This document shows positions 62,415 to 64,000 of a DNA stretch of 64,000 nucleotides, one piece after another. Origin of the DNA: Alphaproteobacteria bacterium (GTDB lineage: Bacteria > Pseudomonadota > Alphaproteobacteria > Rhizobiales > Devosiaceae); assembly GCA_018818925.1 (NCBI GenBank), contig JAHJQZ010000015.1, positions 1-64,000 of the forward strand, given 5' to 3'. Made by a program: the position numbers and the translations under genes. The notes under the pieces are model-generated. The model had not been told where the DNA came from, made no database searches, and saw only the letters and a list, made by a program, of their open reading frames with translations. The stretch's first letter is position 1, and the number at the start of each line of letters is the position of its first letter.

Positions 62415-62882
62415 CTAGAACGGGATGTCGTCGTCCATGCCGCCACTTTCGAACGCGGGGGCGCTCGATGACGCCGGCCGTCCCTGATCGGCGCGCGGAC
62501 CGGAAAAGCCGCCCTCGCCGCCGCCTTCTCCGCGCCCGTCGAGCATGGTCAAGGCACCGTTGAAACCCTGCAGCACGATTTCGGTCGTGTAGCGATCCTG
62601 GCCGGACTGGTCCTGCCATTTGCGCGTTTGCAGCTGGCCCTCGACATAGACCTTGGAGCCTTTGCGCAGATACTGCTCGGCAATGCGCGTCAGGCCTTCA
62701 TTCCAGATGACGACCGTGTGCCACTCGGTCCGCTCGCGGCGCTCGCCGGTGGTCTTGTCGCGCCAGTTTTCCGAGGTGGCGATGCGCATGTTGACAACCT
62801 TGGCCCCGGACTGGGTGGTGCGCACTTCCGGGTCCGCACCGAGATTTCCGATGAGAATAACCTTGTTGACGCTCCCCGCCAT
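62415..62882 (-). CDS. ssb: Single-stranded DNA-binding protein
   Basis: 155 residues. N-terminal OB fold ([40 protein letters not shown]), Gly-rich linker, and the intact acidic interaction tail GGMDDDIPF. Essential in replication and repair. Its 3' end (62421-62444) is copy C of the direct repeat also found at 61921 and 62392. Transcription likely starts near 63012 from a LexA-controlled promoter, giving a 5' leader of about 130 bases. Confidence 0.97.
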   Translation of the reverse strand: MAGSVNKVILIGNLGADPEVRTTQSGAKVVNMRIATSENWRDKTTGERRERTEWHTVVIWNEGLTRIAEQYLRKGSKVYVEGQLQTRKWQDQSGQDRYTTEIVLQGFNGALTMLDGRGEGGGEGGFSGPRADQGRPASSSAPAFESGGMDDDIPF

Positions 62883-63013
62883 GCCCTGTTCCTTCCGAAT
62901 TTACGCTCTGGCCTGACGCTATACCGCGCCGCTTGCCCTCACTCCAGAGCCAAAGCCGGCGTAACCCCGGCCTTGGCGCCTGCGTCCACAGATTGCCGGC
63001 CCGTCGCCTATTT

Positions 63014-63028
63014 GTTCCCTTTATGTTC
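63014..63028. promoter_or_regulatory. LexA (SOS) box at the ssb promoter
   Basis: GTTCCCTTTATGTTC matches the alphaproteobacterial LexA site GTTC-N7-GTTC exactly. It covers the -10 box of the ssb promoter (63020-63025), so bound LexA would block initiation. Placement 130 bases upstream of ssb fits the known SOS control of ssb in the class. Confidence 0.85.
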
Positions 63029-63049
63029 ATCGCCCGGTTGCCCTGTCAA
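63020..63049 (-). promoter_or_regulatory. ssb promoter
   Basis: On the minus strand TTGACA (63044-63049) and CATAAA (63020-63025) with an 18-base spacer: a perfect -35 and a fair -10. The remaining 62883-63267 region holds no credible gene. Confidence 0.7.
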
Positions 63050-63267
63050 GTTTGTTGCCGCGGCGGAAAACCGGGCGAGACTAAACGGACTGTCCGACCA
63101 ACTGCGCCCGAATGCGGGTTCTCCGCCGTCTTCCGCACGCCGTCTCGTGTCCTGGGTGATACGATTTGTCATGCCCGCCTGCGGCCTGCGGCAATTTCGA
63201 CTTCTGGAAGTGCGCATGAAGGACGCCTAGATTGAGACAACTAGGCAAAACAGTCAGGGCCCATGCC

Positions 63268-63456
63268 ATGAGCGAACAAGGTTGCAGCAGTTGCCCCATG
63301 CGGGCAAAATACGACACGGCGCCCAAGTCCCTTGCCGGGCGGTTCTGGCGCTTTCACATCAATTTCTGCCCGGGGTGGAAAAAGTACTTCACCGCCCTGC
63401 CGATGGCGGAGCAGCAGGACCTCGCCCGTCGCTACAACATTCGCGCTGCCAGATAG
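63268..63456 (+). CDS. Small conserved protein with CxxC motif
   Basis: 62 residues: MSEQGCSSCPMRAKYD at the start with a CxxC pair (Cys6, Cys9), then a basic, aromatic stretch (FWRFHINFCPGWKKYFTALP) with a third Cys. I recognise similar short proteins in other Hyphomicrobiales, without known function. The start at 63268 matches those; an upstream ATG at 63232 would add 12 residues. A metal-binding or membrane-surface role is possible. Confidence 0.7.
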   Translation: MSEQGCSSCPMRAKYDTAPKSLAGRFWRFHINFCPGWKKYFTALPMAEQQDLARRYNIRAAR

Positions 63457-63618
63457 GCTCTAGCGAAGATGCCAATCGGCATCGCCGGCGGCAGATCGAC
63501 TGGCCTTTGTCCCGGATCATCCGCATATAGGATTTGCGTGACCTAAGCTCGTGGGCAGGGCCGGAGATGGTCGCGCACGGCCCCGGTTCACCGGTCTATG
63601 CAGAAATCGCGGCGCTGA

Positions 63619-63912
<294 letters not shown>

Positions 63913-64000
63913 CCTCCTGACAGCATTTGGCAGTGTCTCAGTTTGAAATCTGAGAAATCTTGACGTGGCCTCGAAACCGCCATCGCCTTCCTATATGCTT

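Overview
The window reads as chromosomal DNA of a GC-rich alphaproteobacterium, most likely of the order Hyphomicrobiales (Rhizobiales). The reasons are the conserved blocks rlpA-dac-tmk-holB-metG-tatD, mfd-sdhE facing recG, glmU-glmS with a DUF502 protein, and coaD-ppiA-ppiB-queA-tgt; a LexA box of the alphaproteobacterial GTTC-N7-GTTC type; tRNA genes that encode CCA; and degenerate palindromic repeats typical of rhizobial genomes. Genes are tightly packed, with many ATGA/GTGA/TTGA start-stop overlaps. Genus cannot be read from the sequence alone.

Layout. 1-5.8 kb (minus): a housekeeping operon for cell-wall maintenance, dTMP synthesis, replication and Met-tRNA charging, ending in the cut-off start of a tatD-like gene. 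6-9.9 kb (plus): cobalamin-dependent methionine synthase split into two genes behind a palindromic operator. 9.9-11.3 kb (minus): a sucrose phosphorylase with a LacI-type operator. 11.5-15.8 kb (minus): gamma-glutamylcyclotransferase, PxpB, PxpC, PxpA, FolD and a YbaK-like deacylase, so one enzyme that makes 5-oxoproline sits with the complex that opens it. 16-23.8 kb: a nitrogen-scavenging locus with a Tat-exported BMP-type binding protein, two permeases, a biuret-hydrolase-like enzyme, a double ABC ATPase, a second cysteine hydrolase and a cupin, divergent from a LysR regulator, with a T-N11-A operator and paired 100-bp palindromic repeats. 23.8-30 kb: a candidate structured RNA, rsgA, a Cys-rich secreted protein, tRNA-Ser, a quinone reductase-like gene with a TerC gene, and a YeeE/YedE pair coupled to a flavoprotein hydroxylase. 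30-42.5 kb: ialB-like, mfd, sdhE, recG, DUF502, a DJ-1 protein, glmS, glmU and a SPOR-like membrane protein. 42.7-55 kb: tRNA-Lys, an alcohol dehydrogenase, pgi, tgt, an acetyltransferase, queA, an AT-richer orphan with repeats, two cyclophilins, coaD, four tandem LysE/RhtB exporters, a GFA-like protein and an MFS transporter. 55-64 kb: gyrA, an RND exporter with an exported partner, an acetyltransferase, a small membrane protein bracketed by copies of the ssb 3' end, SOS-controlled ssb, and two small proteins, one GIY-YIG-like.

Most noteworthy signals: the ssb 3'-end direct repeats around a small cassette; a LexA box overlapping the ssb -10 box; a structured RNA with its own promoter and terminator upstream of rsgA; a GyrA quinolone pocket carrying Ala and Met at the usual Ser and Asp positions; a Tgt that has lost three of four zinc ligands; and the biuret/5-oxoproline nitrogen loci side by side.
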